Below are positions 17,620 to 25,806 of a DNA stretch of 64,000 nt, in pieces. Source of the DNA: Priestia taiwanensis (GTDB lineage: Bacteria; Bacillota; Bacilli; Bacillales; Bacillaceae_G). Positions within the stretch are counted from its first letter, which is position 1; every line of letters starts with the position of its first letter. The DNA is taken from the NCBI RefSeq assembly GCF_014638355.1, contig NZ_BMFK01000001.1, positions 387,160-451,159 of the forward strand. Reading direction: 5' to 3'. Both the position numbers and the translations under genes were made by a program. The notes beneath the pieces were generated by a model, which made no database searches, had not been told where the DNA came from, and saw nothing but the letters and a program-made list of their open reading frames with translations.

Positions 17620-18448
17620 TGTGTTTGTAGATACTGTTTATGAAGATATGGATGGCAAGAACGAAGAGATACAAGAATTAAAAGCAGAAATGAAAAGTCA
17701 TTTAATAGAGGCGGTTTACGAACTAATAGAGGAAGGAAAAGAAGAGGAAGATGCGATTGAAATTGCAATCGAGAGATTTGGTGGAGAGCATGAGATGCGC
17801 CCAGACCTTGAACAATTATTCCAGCCTCAAAATCTTTTTTCAAAGTGGGTACTTTATTTAGCGGTAGCGTGTCTAGGATTAGGTTTCGTTGTATTTGGGT
17901 TTGTTTGGTACATAGAGGAAAAAAACGCATCAGAAAATGACACACTTGCTTGGAAAATAACATCTATACTATACGATAAAGATACAATTTCTGAAGAGGA
18001 TAAAAAGGAAATAATGAGACGTGTAGATGATACAGATCATGTTCCGATTGTTAAAATCTATAGGGTAAAAGACTATGAGGAACAAGCTACGAATTTCGAC
18101 CATCTATTTGACTATGCAAAAAGAGCCAATCCATACTATGAATATGAACGAACGGTATCAGCTCCTACATGGATGTTTGCTGAATTTCGTAATTATGGGA
18201 GTGGGAATGCGAAATGGTATGTCAAATTAGTGGTGAGGGATGTTAATAAATCGATGTGGATTGCATTATTTGTAGGTATTGCCCTTTATATGGTTTTATT
18301 CGCTATTTGGGCAACGATTAATGCATATCATCATAAACGATTAAATGTTGGTTGGATTCTTGCGTTTACTTTCTTTAATATAGTAGGGTATTTCGCTTAT
18401 TATTTATTAGGGAGAAGAAAAATATTAATCGGAGCGGAAGCAACATAA
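17603..18448 (+). CDS. HAAS-domain (permease prefix domain) membrane protein
   Basis: A 281-residue protein. Residues 1-75 form the helical HAAS/permease-prefix region (VDTVYEDMDGKNEEIQELKAEMKSHL, then EAIEIAIERFGG), the domain that pairs with PadR regulators. A transmembrane helix lies at about 83-103, an extracytoplasmic part of about 110 residues follows, then two helices at about 215-240 and 252-272 and a basic C-terminus. It overlaps padR by 17 bases, so is co-translated with it. It is probably a PadR-regulated envelope protein; its activity is unknown. Confidence 0.75.
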   Translation: MMKQIDVFVDTVYEDMDGKNEEIQELKAEMKSHLIEAVYELIEEGKEEEDAIEIAIERFGGEHEMRPDLEQLFQPQNLFSKWVLYLAVACLGLGFVVFGFVWYIEEKNASENDTLAWKITSILYDKDTISEEDKKEIMRRVDDTDHVPIVKIYRVKDYEEQATNFDHLFDYAKRANPYYEYERTVSAPTWMFAEFRNYGSGNAKWYVKLVVRDVNKSMWIALFVGIALYMVLFAIWATINAYHHKRLNVGWILAFTFFNIVGYFAYYLLGRRKILIGAEAT

Positions 18449-18635
18449 TACAAAACATTACTAGGTATATTTCATGAATAGATATTACTAATACTTTGTT
18501 ATACAGTTTGTTTAATAAGAATATTTATCCCATGTATACTACTTGTATATGTTCTTGAATAACATAAAGAGTAGGTTTCTTTGTAAGTAGATTCATTTAG
18601 TAAATAATGGTGTAATCTAAGTGAAAGGGAGCCTA

Positions 18636-19241
18636 ATGCATGTGGTGAAGAATTTTTATGAAGCTATAGAGGGTAGACGTTCTATTTATGGGATTAGCAA
18701 AGAGACAGTGATATCCGATGAGAAAATACAAGAGGCTGTTGAACATGCGGTGAAGTACACGCCATCTGCATTTAATTCTCAAAGTGCTCGTGTAGTGGTA
18801 CTTCTAGGAGAACAGCACGATAAATTATGGAATATTACAAAAGAAACATTACGGAAAATCGTGCCGAAGGGTGCTTTTTCATCGACAGAAGAAAAGATGA
18901 ATGCATTTCAAGTAGGTTATGGTACAGTCTTGTTCTTCGAAGATCAAGAGGTGATTGAACAGCTAGAGCAGAAGTTTGCATTATATAAAGAGAACTTTAA
19001 AGTTTGGTCAGAACAATCGACAGGGATGCTACAACTTGTTGTTTGGACTTCGTTAGAACTTGAAGGATATGGTGCAACGTTGCAACATTATAATCCATTG
19101 ATTGATGAAGAAGTGAAAAAAGAATGGGGTGTTCCAGCTACATGGAAACTAACGGCGCAGATGCCTTTTGGGAAACCGACAGCTGTGCCTAACGAAAAAG
19201 AATTCCAATCACTTGAAGCACGAGTGAAAGTATATAAATAA
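18636..19241 (+). CDS. Nitroreductase-family protein (YdgI/YodC-like)
   Basis: A 201-residue FMN-dependent oxidoreductase of the nitroreductase fold. Visible motifs are RRSIYGI near the N-terminus (phosphate contact), YTPSAFNSQSARVVVL (FMN ribityl contact), GMLQLVVWTSLELEGYGATLQHY (central dimer helix) and the C-terminal PFGKP turn. ATG 18636 follows AAGGGAG; a GTG 15 bases upstream lacks proper spacing. It is monocistronic. It likely reduces nitro or quinone compounds with NAD(P)H, the exact substrate being unknown. Confidence 0.88.
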   Translation: MHVVKNFYEAIEGRRSIYGISKETVISDEKIQEAVEHAVKYTPSAFNSQSARVVVLLGEQHDKLWNITKETLRKIVPKGAFSSTEEKMNAFQVGYGTVLFFEDQEVIEQLEQKFALYKENFKVWSEQSTGMLQLVVWTSLELEGYGATLQHYNPLIDEEVKKEWGVPATWKLTAQMPFGKPTAVPNEKEFQSLEARVKVYK

Positions 19242-19252
19242 AGGGAGACAAG

Positions 19253-19301
19253 GGAAAAGCATCCAGCATGTCGTATATATGGCATGGAGGGTGCTTTTTT
19301 G
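19253..19301 (+). terminator. Terminator of the nitroreductase gene
   Basis: AAAAGCATCC...CATG / CATG...GGGTGCTTTTTT with a T run. Confidence 0.7.
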
Positions 19302-19338
19302 CATATAAAAGAAATAAAATGGGAGGTAATAAAAATAA

Positions 19339-20121
19339 ATGAATTTATTAAATCCAACAGTACATAAAGATTGGCTATTACCTCATTCAAAGGAATGGTA
19401 CGCACAGCTTGGTACATTATATGGAGAGTATTCATACACATGGGCTTCGACCTTAACAGAGCCAAACGGCGAAACGATATTTGATGAGGAAGTCTTCAAT
19501 GCTGCATCAGATAAGGTTGTGTTAGATATGGGATGCGGACACGGTGCTTTTACGCTTCAGTGTGGTACGGTTGCGAAAGAAGTTGTTGGTTTTGATGTGA
19601 CAGATGGATTCGTTCTTACTGGTAACGCAAGTAGAAAGAAAAATGTTCGCTTCGTGCAAGGGGATAGTAAAAAGGTGTTGCCGTTTGCTCCGGAAATATT
19701 TGATATGGCGTATGTACGCAAAGGCCCAACATCTGCTTACTTGTTGTTATCAGGTGTGGTTAAGAAAGGTGGGAGTGTCCTGGGGCTTCATCCTGGTGAC
19801 AAAGGTGGTATCGAATTACCTTCTTTATTTCCGAATTTGTATGACCCGCATCCAGAGGGAGCGCTTGTATTAGATAGATTGAAAGAAAGGCTAGCAAGAA
19901 GTAAGTTTGAACATGTTGAAATAGAAGTAGTGAATAGTGAAGAATGGTTACGTGCGCCAGTGGATGTTTTAAAGTTGCGTTGTTTTGGACAACATCCTAG
20001 CATTTATAACATGCTAGTAGAGGAGAATCTCGAAGAAGTAACGAATGTATTTGAGAAATATCGAACAGAACGAGGGTTATGTGTAACGTTCTCGCGTTAT
20101 ATTGTACGAGCAACGGTATAA
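19339..20121 (+). CDS. Class I SAM-dependent methyltransferase
   Basis: A 260-residue protein with motif I VLDMGCGHGAFTLQ near residues 58-71, the acidic residue after strand 2 in VVGFDVTDGF, and motif IV FDMAYVRKGPTS. This is the Methyltransf_25/11 type of Rossmann methyltransferase. The start at ATG 19339 follows GGGAGGT with a rather long spacer of eleven bases. It is monocistronic with its own terminator. The methyl acceptor is unknown; no substrate-specific domain is apparent. Confidence 0.83.
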   Translation: MNLLNPTVHKDWLLPHSKEWYAQLGTLYGEYSYTWASTLTEPNGETIFDEEVFNAASDKVVLDMGCGHGAFTLQCGTVAKEVVGFDVTDGFVLTGNASRKKNVRFVQGDSKKVLPFAPEIFDMAYVRKGPTSAYLLLSGVVKKGGSVLGLHPGDKGGIELPSLFPNLYDPHPEGALVLDRLKERLARSKFEHVEIEVVNSEEWLRAPVDVLKLRCFGQHPSIYNMLVEENLEEVTNVFEKYRTERGLCVTFSRYIVRATV

Positions 20122-20124
20122 AGA

Positions 20125-20158
20125 AATAGCGAGGAGAGAGCTACCTCGCTATCTTTAA
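20125..20158. terminator. Terminator between methyltransferase and leftward gene
   Basis: ATAGCGAGG and CCTCGCTAT form a nine-base-pair stem, with AAAGAAATAG left and CTTT right. Confidence 0.7.
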
Positions 20159-20694
20159 TGATGATGTGAAGGTGGGACTTCTGCTATGTGATTTTCGGGA
20201 AACATGAAAAAGACTCCGACGACAATCAACATACTAATAGAAAGTAACAAGAAAAAACGTCGTTCGATAAATGTTGAGAACGTATGCGATAAAAATTGTA
20301 TGATACAAGAAGTTGCTATTACAATAGTAAGCAATAGGCTAATGAGTAAGATACTATGTGCTTGCTGATTCGTTAACATTTCAGCTGTCATTGCTCCCAT
20401 CATCCCCGCCATAATTCCAGAAAATAATCCTTCTAAGCCTGTATACAAGTGGAAACAAATTCCGATGAGAAAGCCAATCAATCCACTTCCGGCGATAGCT
20501 AACAGCGCCGAATACAACAAGTCTCCTTTTAATAGCACTCCTACATAAAATCCAATACTGAGTCCGATGCTCATACTAAATGCCATAATGAAAACCATTT
20601 GTTCCATTAGTGTGCCATGTCGCCTTGAAGCATAAGCAACAAACAAAACAGAAAGAAAGCAAACCGTAATAATACCGATTGTGTATGTGGACAT
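20155..20694 (-). CDS. Polytopic membrane protein with His-rich C-terminus
   Basis: A 179-residue protein with about six hydrophobic helices including a glycine/methionine-rich one (LFSGIMAGMMGAMTAEML) and an extracytoplasmic-type tail ending PPSHHH. The Gly/Met helix and His tail hint at metal handling, which is inference. I place the start at ATG 20694, seven bases after AAGGAGGG; an upstream in-frame codon adds eight residues but lacks a site. It is monocistronic, leftward, sharing a terminator with the methyltransferase gene. Confidence 0.65.
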   Translation of the reverse strand: MSTYTIGIITVCFLSVLFVAYASRRHGTLMEQMVFIMAFSMSIGLSIGFYVGVLLKGDLLYSALLAIAGSGLIGFLIGICFHLYTGLEGLFSGIMAGMMGAMTAEMLTNQQAHSILLISLLLTIVIATSCIIQFLSHTFSTFIERRFFLLLSISMLIVVGVFFMFPENHIAEVPPSHHH

Positions 20695-20793
20695 ATAAAT
20701 CCCTCCTTGTCCCTTCATCTATATGTGAAGGTAGGGAATATTTATACCTGCAAAATGTCTGCATAATTCAATAGAAGAAAGGGGAGATGGAAC

Positions 20794-21618
20794 ATGATTT
20801 ATAAGCTTGATAGAAAAGACTACGATAAAATTAAGCCTTTGTTACAGGTGAAGTCACAACATAACCTTTCGACGTTATATGGTGTGATGAATGGAAGGAA
20901 TAGAGGAAGCATTTATGTGGATAATGAAACCCATCCTACTACTGCATTAGTAGATGAAACGGGGATTATTAGCCTTTTTATTGGAGATGCAAAAAATCAG
21001 AAATTCCTTCAAACGCTTCCACATTTTATTGAGAACGAATTAAAACAGGCAACGTATGAAGAGTGTGGTGGGACGTATTTTCTCGCAGTAGTAAATGATT
21101 GTGCATGGGAAGAAGCGCTAGAACAAGCAATCTCTTACCGTGAGTACGAAACAGATTTTGAACAATATTATCGATTTAATGAAGGGATATTCAACAGTGT
21201 AAAGGAGTCATATAAACCATTACTGAACGGGTATTATGTGCAAAAAGTTGACGGGATTCTTATTGAGCAACAAGAGGATGTTGCTGAAATGATCGAGGAA
21301 TGTTGGTACACAGTAGAGGATTTTCTAACGTATGGACTTGGTTATTGCATTATGAAAGCAGATAGAGTAATTAGCATATGTATATCGTGTTGTGTACATG
21401 AGAATATACACGAAATAAGTGTTGCAACGTATGATTTAGCAGAAATGAACAAAGGACTGGCAACGTTAGTATGTGCTGCATATTTAGAACAGTGTATTGT
21501 ACAAGGAGTAATCCCTCGCTGGTCCACACTTGCGACGAACGGAGAGTCTATTCATCTAGCAGAAAAACTTGGATTTGAGTTTGTGAATAAGTTAAAGACG
21601 TATGAATTTGAATTTTGA
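20794..21618 (+). CDS. GNAT-family acetyltransferase (GNAT_acetyltr_2 type)
   Basis: A 274-residue protein. The C-terminal half has the GNAT pattern: VISICISCCVHENIHEISVATYDLAEMNKGLATLVCAAYLEQC, corresponding to strands 4-5 and the acetyl-CoA binding helix, then STLATNGESIHLAEKLGFEF, the usual C-terminal strand and Asn/Leu-Gly-Phe motif. The N-terminal half is a degenerate second GNAT-like lobe, as in proteins of the GNAT_acetyltran family (PF12746). ATG 20794 follows AAAGGGGAGA. It is followed by the class V aminotransferase gene. The substrate is unknown. Confidence 0.78.
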   Translation: MIYKLDRKDYDKIKPLLQVKSQHNLSTLYGVMNGRNRGSIYVDNETHPTTALVDETGIISLFIGDAKNQKFLQTLPHFIENELKQATYEECGGTYFLAVVNDCAWEEALEQAISYREYETDFEQYYRFNEGIFNSVKESYKPLLNGYYVQKVDGILIEQQEDVAEMIEECWYTVEDFLTYGLGYCIMKADRVISICISCCVHENIHEISVATYDLAEMNKGLATLVCAAYLEQCIVQGVIPRWSTLATNGESIHLAEKLGFEFVNKLKTYEFEF

Positions 21619-21703
21619 GGAAAAAGCATGATTGTATTTGAACGAGGCATACTATAGATTCGGTATTGACCGTAACAAACAACAGAGAAAAGAGTTGTGA
21701 CGA

Positions 21704-22912
21704 TTGAACGAACAAATCATACCAAGTTTTCATCAATTGAATCATACGTTGTCCGACGAGATTTACTTAAATACAGGTACATGTGCTCCATCAATTAATT
21801 TCGTAACGGAATCGATCATAGAAACGTACAAGAAACAAGAAAAGCTCCAATTGTATCCGTGGATAGAAGCAGAGCAAGCTTTTGATTCTGTTCGCCAACG
21901 GTTAGCCGACTTACTTGATGTACATCATGACCAGATTGTGGTAACGGAAAATACGACACAAGGCCTTAATATGTTTTTGCACGGTCTTCATTGGAGAACG
22001 GACGATGAGATTATTACGACGAACGGGGAACATGTAAGTAGTCTTGCACCTTGTTTTTCTATTGCACAGCGTTACGGAGTGAAGGTGCGGATTATTGATA
22101 TTTTAAATAAGACGGATGATGAAATAGTGGATGAAATTTCACATGTAGTAAACGATAAAACAAAACTATTACTTGTAAGCCATATTACGTGGAATACTGG
22201 GCGGGTATTACCGATAGAAAAATTATGTGCACTAGCTCGCGCTGCTAATGTGTATTCGTTAATTGACGGAGCGCAAGCAGTTGGACAAATGAATGTTAAT
22301 CCTGTGCAAATTGGTTGTGATGTATATGCATTCCCAGGACATAAATGGCTGTTGGGTCCTTTAGGAACAGGGAGTTTGTATATGAGGGGAGAAATCATCC
22401 AAGCTATTTCTCCTATCAATCCTGGTTATTATTCAATTGAAGGATTCAAATGGGATGGTACGTTAAAGTGGAAGCAGTCAGGTCAAAAATTTGAATCGTC
22501 CACTCGGAATGTGGCCCCGTTTGTCGGTCTTGCACGTAGTATCGTTTTCATACAAGAGATAGGAATACATAACATAGAGAAACGGATTCACATACTATCG
22601 GAACAATTACGAACAAATTTAGAGTTATTGCAAGGAGTGAAGGTGAATGATATGAATTCGCAAATAGTGCACGGATTAATTAGTTGTACAATAGATAAAA
22701 TCGACTATCATGATTTAGTAGAATTTCTAGCCAAGAAGAATATTTTTACTAGGTCTATCACAAGACCAAAGGGATTACGTATTTCTGTTCATGCGTTTAA
22801 TACGGAAGAGGAGTTAACTACTTTTATCTCTGTTTTAGAAAAAGGGATAAGGAAATTGCGGAAACATCCTTTTGTTCAGTTAAATACGGATTCATATTTG
22901 CTACATGAATAG
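21704..22912 (+). CDS. Class V aminotransferase (cysteine desulfurase/isopenicillin epimerase-like)
   Basis: A 402-residue PLP enzyme. Key residues are visible: TENTTQGLN (cofactor phosphate contact near 81-89), His160, the SLIDGAQAVGQ motif with Asp188 and Gln191, and the PLP lysine Lys214 in FPGHKWLLGPLGTGS. The small-domain residues RxSxHxFNTEEE occur near 362-372. The start is a TTG at 21704, the only in-frame start consistent with the full N-terminus; the preceding site is weak. It lies 85 bases after the GNAT gene. Both desulfurase and epimerase-like roles are possible. Confidence 0.85.
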   Translation: MNEQIIPSFHQLNHTLSDEIYLNTGTCAPSINFVTESIIETYKKQEKLQLYPWIEAEQAFDSVRQRLADLLDVHHDQIVVTENTTQGLNMFLHGLHWRTDDEIITTNGEHVSSLAPCFSIAQRYGVKVRIIDILNKTDDEIVDEISHVVNDKTKLLLVSHITWNTGRVLPIEKLCALARAANVYSLIDGAQAVGQMNVNPVQIGCDVYAFPGHKWLLGPLGTGSLYMRGEIIQAISPINPGYYSIEGFKWDGTLKWKQSGQKFESSTRNVAPFVGLARSIVFIQEIGIHNIEKRIHILSEQLRTNLELLQGVKVNDMNSQIVHGLISCTIDKIDYHDLVEFLAKKNIFTRSITRPKGLRISVHAFNTEEELTTFISVLEKGIRKLRKHPFVQLNTDSYLLHE

Positions 22913-23023
22913 AGAACATCCAATTTCCTGCATGTTAATGGAAATTGGATGTTTTTGTATCTTCATAATTTCTTGATAATCATTTCATACAATGGTTGCA
23001 AGTAATGAAGAGGAGGAATCTGA

Positions 23024-24643
23024 ATGAAAAGTTTTTGGATGAAACGTTTTTTGTTATCAGCAGTTACAGCATTGATGATATTCGTCATTGCTGCATGTTC
23101 TGATACATCAAAGACAACAAATGAACATGATAATATGAACGATGAAGAGATAATATTAACGGAAACCGCAACAAAGCCATTAGAAGCGATAAGAGGTCCT
23201 GAAGTTATGTTAGTCGCAAAAGAGGAAGCACAACGATTAAGTGATGGTGTCGTTGTACCAGTATGGACGTTTAATGGCTCTGCCCCAGGGCCAGAAATTC
23301 GTGTGAAGCAAGGGGAAAAGGTGAAAGTGACATTGAAAAATGAATTACCTGTACCAACATCGATTCATTGGCACGGGTACCCTGTTCCGAATAATATGGA
23401 CGGAATTCCAGGAGTGACGCAAGATGCCATTGAACCTGGAAAGAGTTTCACGTATGAATTTGAAGCAAATGTATCTGGAACGTACTGGTATCATTCACAT
23501 CAAGACGGTGTTAATCAATTAGATAGAGGAATGTATGGCACTCTTGTTGTAGAGGATGCGAATGAACAGTATGACAAAGACTATACGTTAGTATTAGACG
23601 AATGGGTAACGGATAAGAAGGAAATTGATAAGCAAATAGAAGCAATGACAAAAGGCGTAACAGAAGCGAAGGAATCTAGTATGGACCATTCAGATATGAA
23701 GGGGGATGGAGAGAAGAAGGAATCTAGTAATATGGGTGGCATGAACCACGGAGGTATGTCGATGGAAGGTCACAGCATGGATATGTATGACTTGTTGACG
23801 ATTAACGGAAAGAGTGGGGAATTAGTAGAGTCACTGAAAGTGAAAGAAGGAGAGAAAGTTCGACTTCGACTTGTGAATGCTGGTTATGTATCACATAATA
23901 TTCACGTCCATGGCCACGATGTCAAAATAATTGCGACAGATGGTCAGCCAATTCATGAACCAAAAGCGATAAAAGACCAAATTATTTCGATTGCACCAGG
24001 AGAGCGTTATGACGTTGAATTTACAGCAAATAATCCTGGTAAATGGTATATCGAAGATCATGGAGATAAGAAAGGTGTAAAGGGAATGAAAGCTGTTATC
24101 GAGTATGACGGTGTTAAAGAGATGACAGATAAAGCAAATGAAACAGAAAAGCTTCCAGCAGTAGATATGACTAAGTATGGTACAAAAAGGTTAGGAACGT
24201 TCACATTAGACCAGAAATATGATATGACGTATAACATGGACTTAAATACAGAAATGAATGGGAATGAAATGGTATACACGATTAATGGTAAGGTATTTCC
24301 TGATGTAGAGCCGTTGAAAGTGAAAAAAGGTGACTTAATTAAAGTGAAGATGGTAAATCGTTCGATGATGGATGACCATCCAATGCACTTACACGGTCAC
24401 TTCTTCCAAGTGTTAAGTAGGAATGGTAAGCCAGTAGAAGGTTCTCCAATTATTAAAGATACGTTGAACTTAAAGCCAGGAGAAGAGTATGAAGTAGCCT
24501 TTGTTGCAGATAATCCTGGTAACTGGATGTTCCACTGTCACGACTTACATCACGCTTCGGCAGGAATGGTATCAGAAGTGCACTATACAGATTACAAATC
24601 TAATTATGTTCCAAATCCGAAGATTCCTAATAAACCAGAATAA
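23024..24643 (+). CDS. Multicopper oxidase, lipoprotein
   Basis: A 539-residue exported laccase-type oxidase with lipobox VIAAC (Cys25). All four copper-binding regions are intact: HWHG (114-117), WYHSH (154-158), HPMHLHGH (452-459) and FHCHDLHHASAGM starting near 503, which supplies the type 1 copper Cys505 and ligands. A His/Met/Gly-rich insertion (about 218-260, with MDHSDM, GGMNHGGMS, GHSMDM) resembles copper-loading loops. It oxidises Cu(I), Mn(II) or phenols; in a Gram-positive envelope, copper tolerance is the likely role. ATG 23024 follows AAGAGGAGG. No copper regulator adjoins it. Confidence 0.93.
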   Translation: MKSFWMKRFLLSAVTALMIFVIAACSDTSKTTNEHDNMNDEEIILTETATKPLEAIRGPEVMLVAKEEAQRLSDGVVVPVWTFNGSAPGPEIRVKQGEKVKVTLKNELPVPTSIHWHGYPVPNNMDGIPGVTQDAIEPGKSFTYEFEANVSGTYWYHSHQDGVNQLDRGMYGTLVVEDANEQYDKDYTLVLDEWVTDKKEIDKQIEAMTKGVTEAKESSMDHSDMKGDGEKKESSNMGGMNHGGMSMEGHSMDMYDLLTINGKSGELVESLKVKEGEKVRLRLVNAGYVSHNIHVHGHDVKIIATDGQPIHEPKAIKDQIISIAPGERYDVEFTANNPGKWYIEDHGDKKGVKGMKAVIEYDGVKEMTDKANETEKLPAVDMTKYGTKRLGTFTLDQKYDMTYNMDLNTEMNGNEMVYTINGKVFPDVEPLKVKKGDLIKVKMVNRSMMDDHPMHLHGHFFQVLSRNGKPVEGSPIIKDTLNLKPGEEYEVAFVADNPGNWMFHCHDLHHASAGMVSEVHYTDYKSNYVPNPKIPNKPE

Positions 24644-24644
24644 T

Positions 24645-24690
24645 AAAAAAGAACCATGTGATGCTAGTATCACATGGTTCTTTTTTTACT
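24645..24690. terminator. Bidirectional terminator between convergent lipoprotein genes
   Basis: AAAAGAACCATGTGATGC and its partner TATCACATGGTTCTTTT form a long stem with A run left and seven T residues right. Confidence 0.85.
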
Positions 24691-25654
24691 GTATATTTCC
24701 ATCCTTCACAATTTGTTCCCATTTTTCTCCACCATTAGTTGTAAAGTATACATTGGCTTTTGCGGTAGCGAATGTCATTTCAGTTGGATTTTGTGGGTGT
24801 TGTGCGATGTACATGATTGGATCGTTACTATCTACAGATGGAGTAGGAATATTAACTTCTTCATTCGTAGAAATAGACAGACGAGCTAGTGCTTGTTGTT
24901 TGTTTTCTGTTATGTATGAGTAGAAAATATCTTCCTTTCCAACGGTTATTGCGATTGTTTCTTTCGGTTTAGAAAATAATTCAAATGTATTTCCCGAGTC
25001 TGTAGAGAAAAATACACCTTTTTTTGTACTCATAGCGACTACACTAGATTTATCAGGATGTATAGCAAACGAACGAATTTCACCTGAAATCCCACTTAGG
25101 TTACTTTGCTTCCATGTTTGTCCACTATCTGTACTTACATAAAAGCCTTGTTGTAGTTTTGAGTTCGGACGTTCGTTATATACGTAAACAGCTTCACTGT
25201 TATATCCTGCCGCCATGTTGTGGAAATCAGATTCTCCGTAAAAAGCCAATTTCTCGAAACTAGCGCCTCCATTTGTGCTTTTTACTAAACCGAGTGGGTT
25301 CTTTAAGCTAGAACCTGTCTCAGGATGACCACTTGCGAAGAAGCCATTTTTTGTCGCTTGGAATCCCATATAATCATGTTGTTCCTTGTCGGACGCCAAC
25401 CAGTTTCCATTTTGATATATTTTTAACCCGTGGTGAGTGGCAACTGAAACCCCCTCTAGATTGCCAACGTATCCAATACCGTGAATATGCTGGATTTTTT
25501 CCTTAGAACTTTCTTTGTAGAAGTCTTGTGGCACAGAATTCGTTTCTTCGACATTAGAGGAAGTAGCCTTTTCTTGTGGTTGTGATGCTTCCTTGTCGTT
25601 TGAACAAGCTGTAAGTGCGATAACAGTCGTCAGTGCAAGTAATGTTTTTTTCAA
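24686..25654 (-). CDS. BNR/beta-propeller lipoprotein (F510_1955-type glycosylhydrolase family)
   Basis: A 322-residue exported lipoprotein with lipobox LTAC (Cys17) and several Asp-box/BNR-like repeats: STNGGASF, STDSGQTW, STDSGNTF and TTNGGEKW, the SxDxGxxW pattern of sialidase-like propellers. NCBI-type names for such Bacillus proteins are F510_1955 family glycosylhydrolase, but catalytic residues are not recognisable and binding or sensing is equally possible. It starts at TTG 25654 behind AAGGGGAG. It is convergent with the multicopper oxidase and shares its terminator; a link through metal stress is only suggested by proximity. Confidence 0.8.
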   Translation of the reverse strand: MKKTLLALTTVIALTACSNDKEASQPQEKATSSNVEETNSVPQDFYKESSKEKIQHIHGIGYVGNLEGVSVATHHGLKIYQNGNWLASDKEQHDYMGFQATKNGFFASGHPETGSSLKNPLGLVKSTNGGASFEKLAFYGESDFHNMAAGYNSEAVYVYNERPNSKLQQGFYVSTDSGQTWKQSNLSGISGEIRSFAIHPDKSSVVAMSTKKGVFFSTDSGNTFELFSKPKETIAITVGKEDIFYSYITENKQQALARLSISTNEEVNIPTPSVDSNDPIMYIAQHPQNPTEMTFATAKANVYFTTNGGEKWEQIVKDGNIQ

Positions 25655-25806
25655 TTGTTTTCTCCCCTTCTGAACATATAGATAAGGTAAGTATAAGGAT
25701 GAATTGTGGAGAAATTATGCAGGCCTTTATGTTGTGAAACATTTCATCTAACGCTCTGAAGTGGTAAAATGGTACGTATGAAAGATAAGAATGGAATGAT
25801 ACGAAG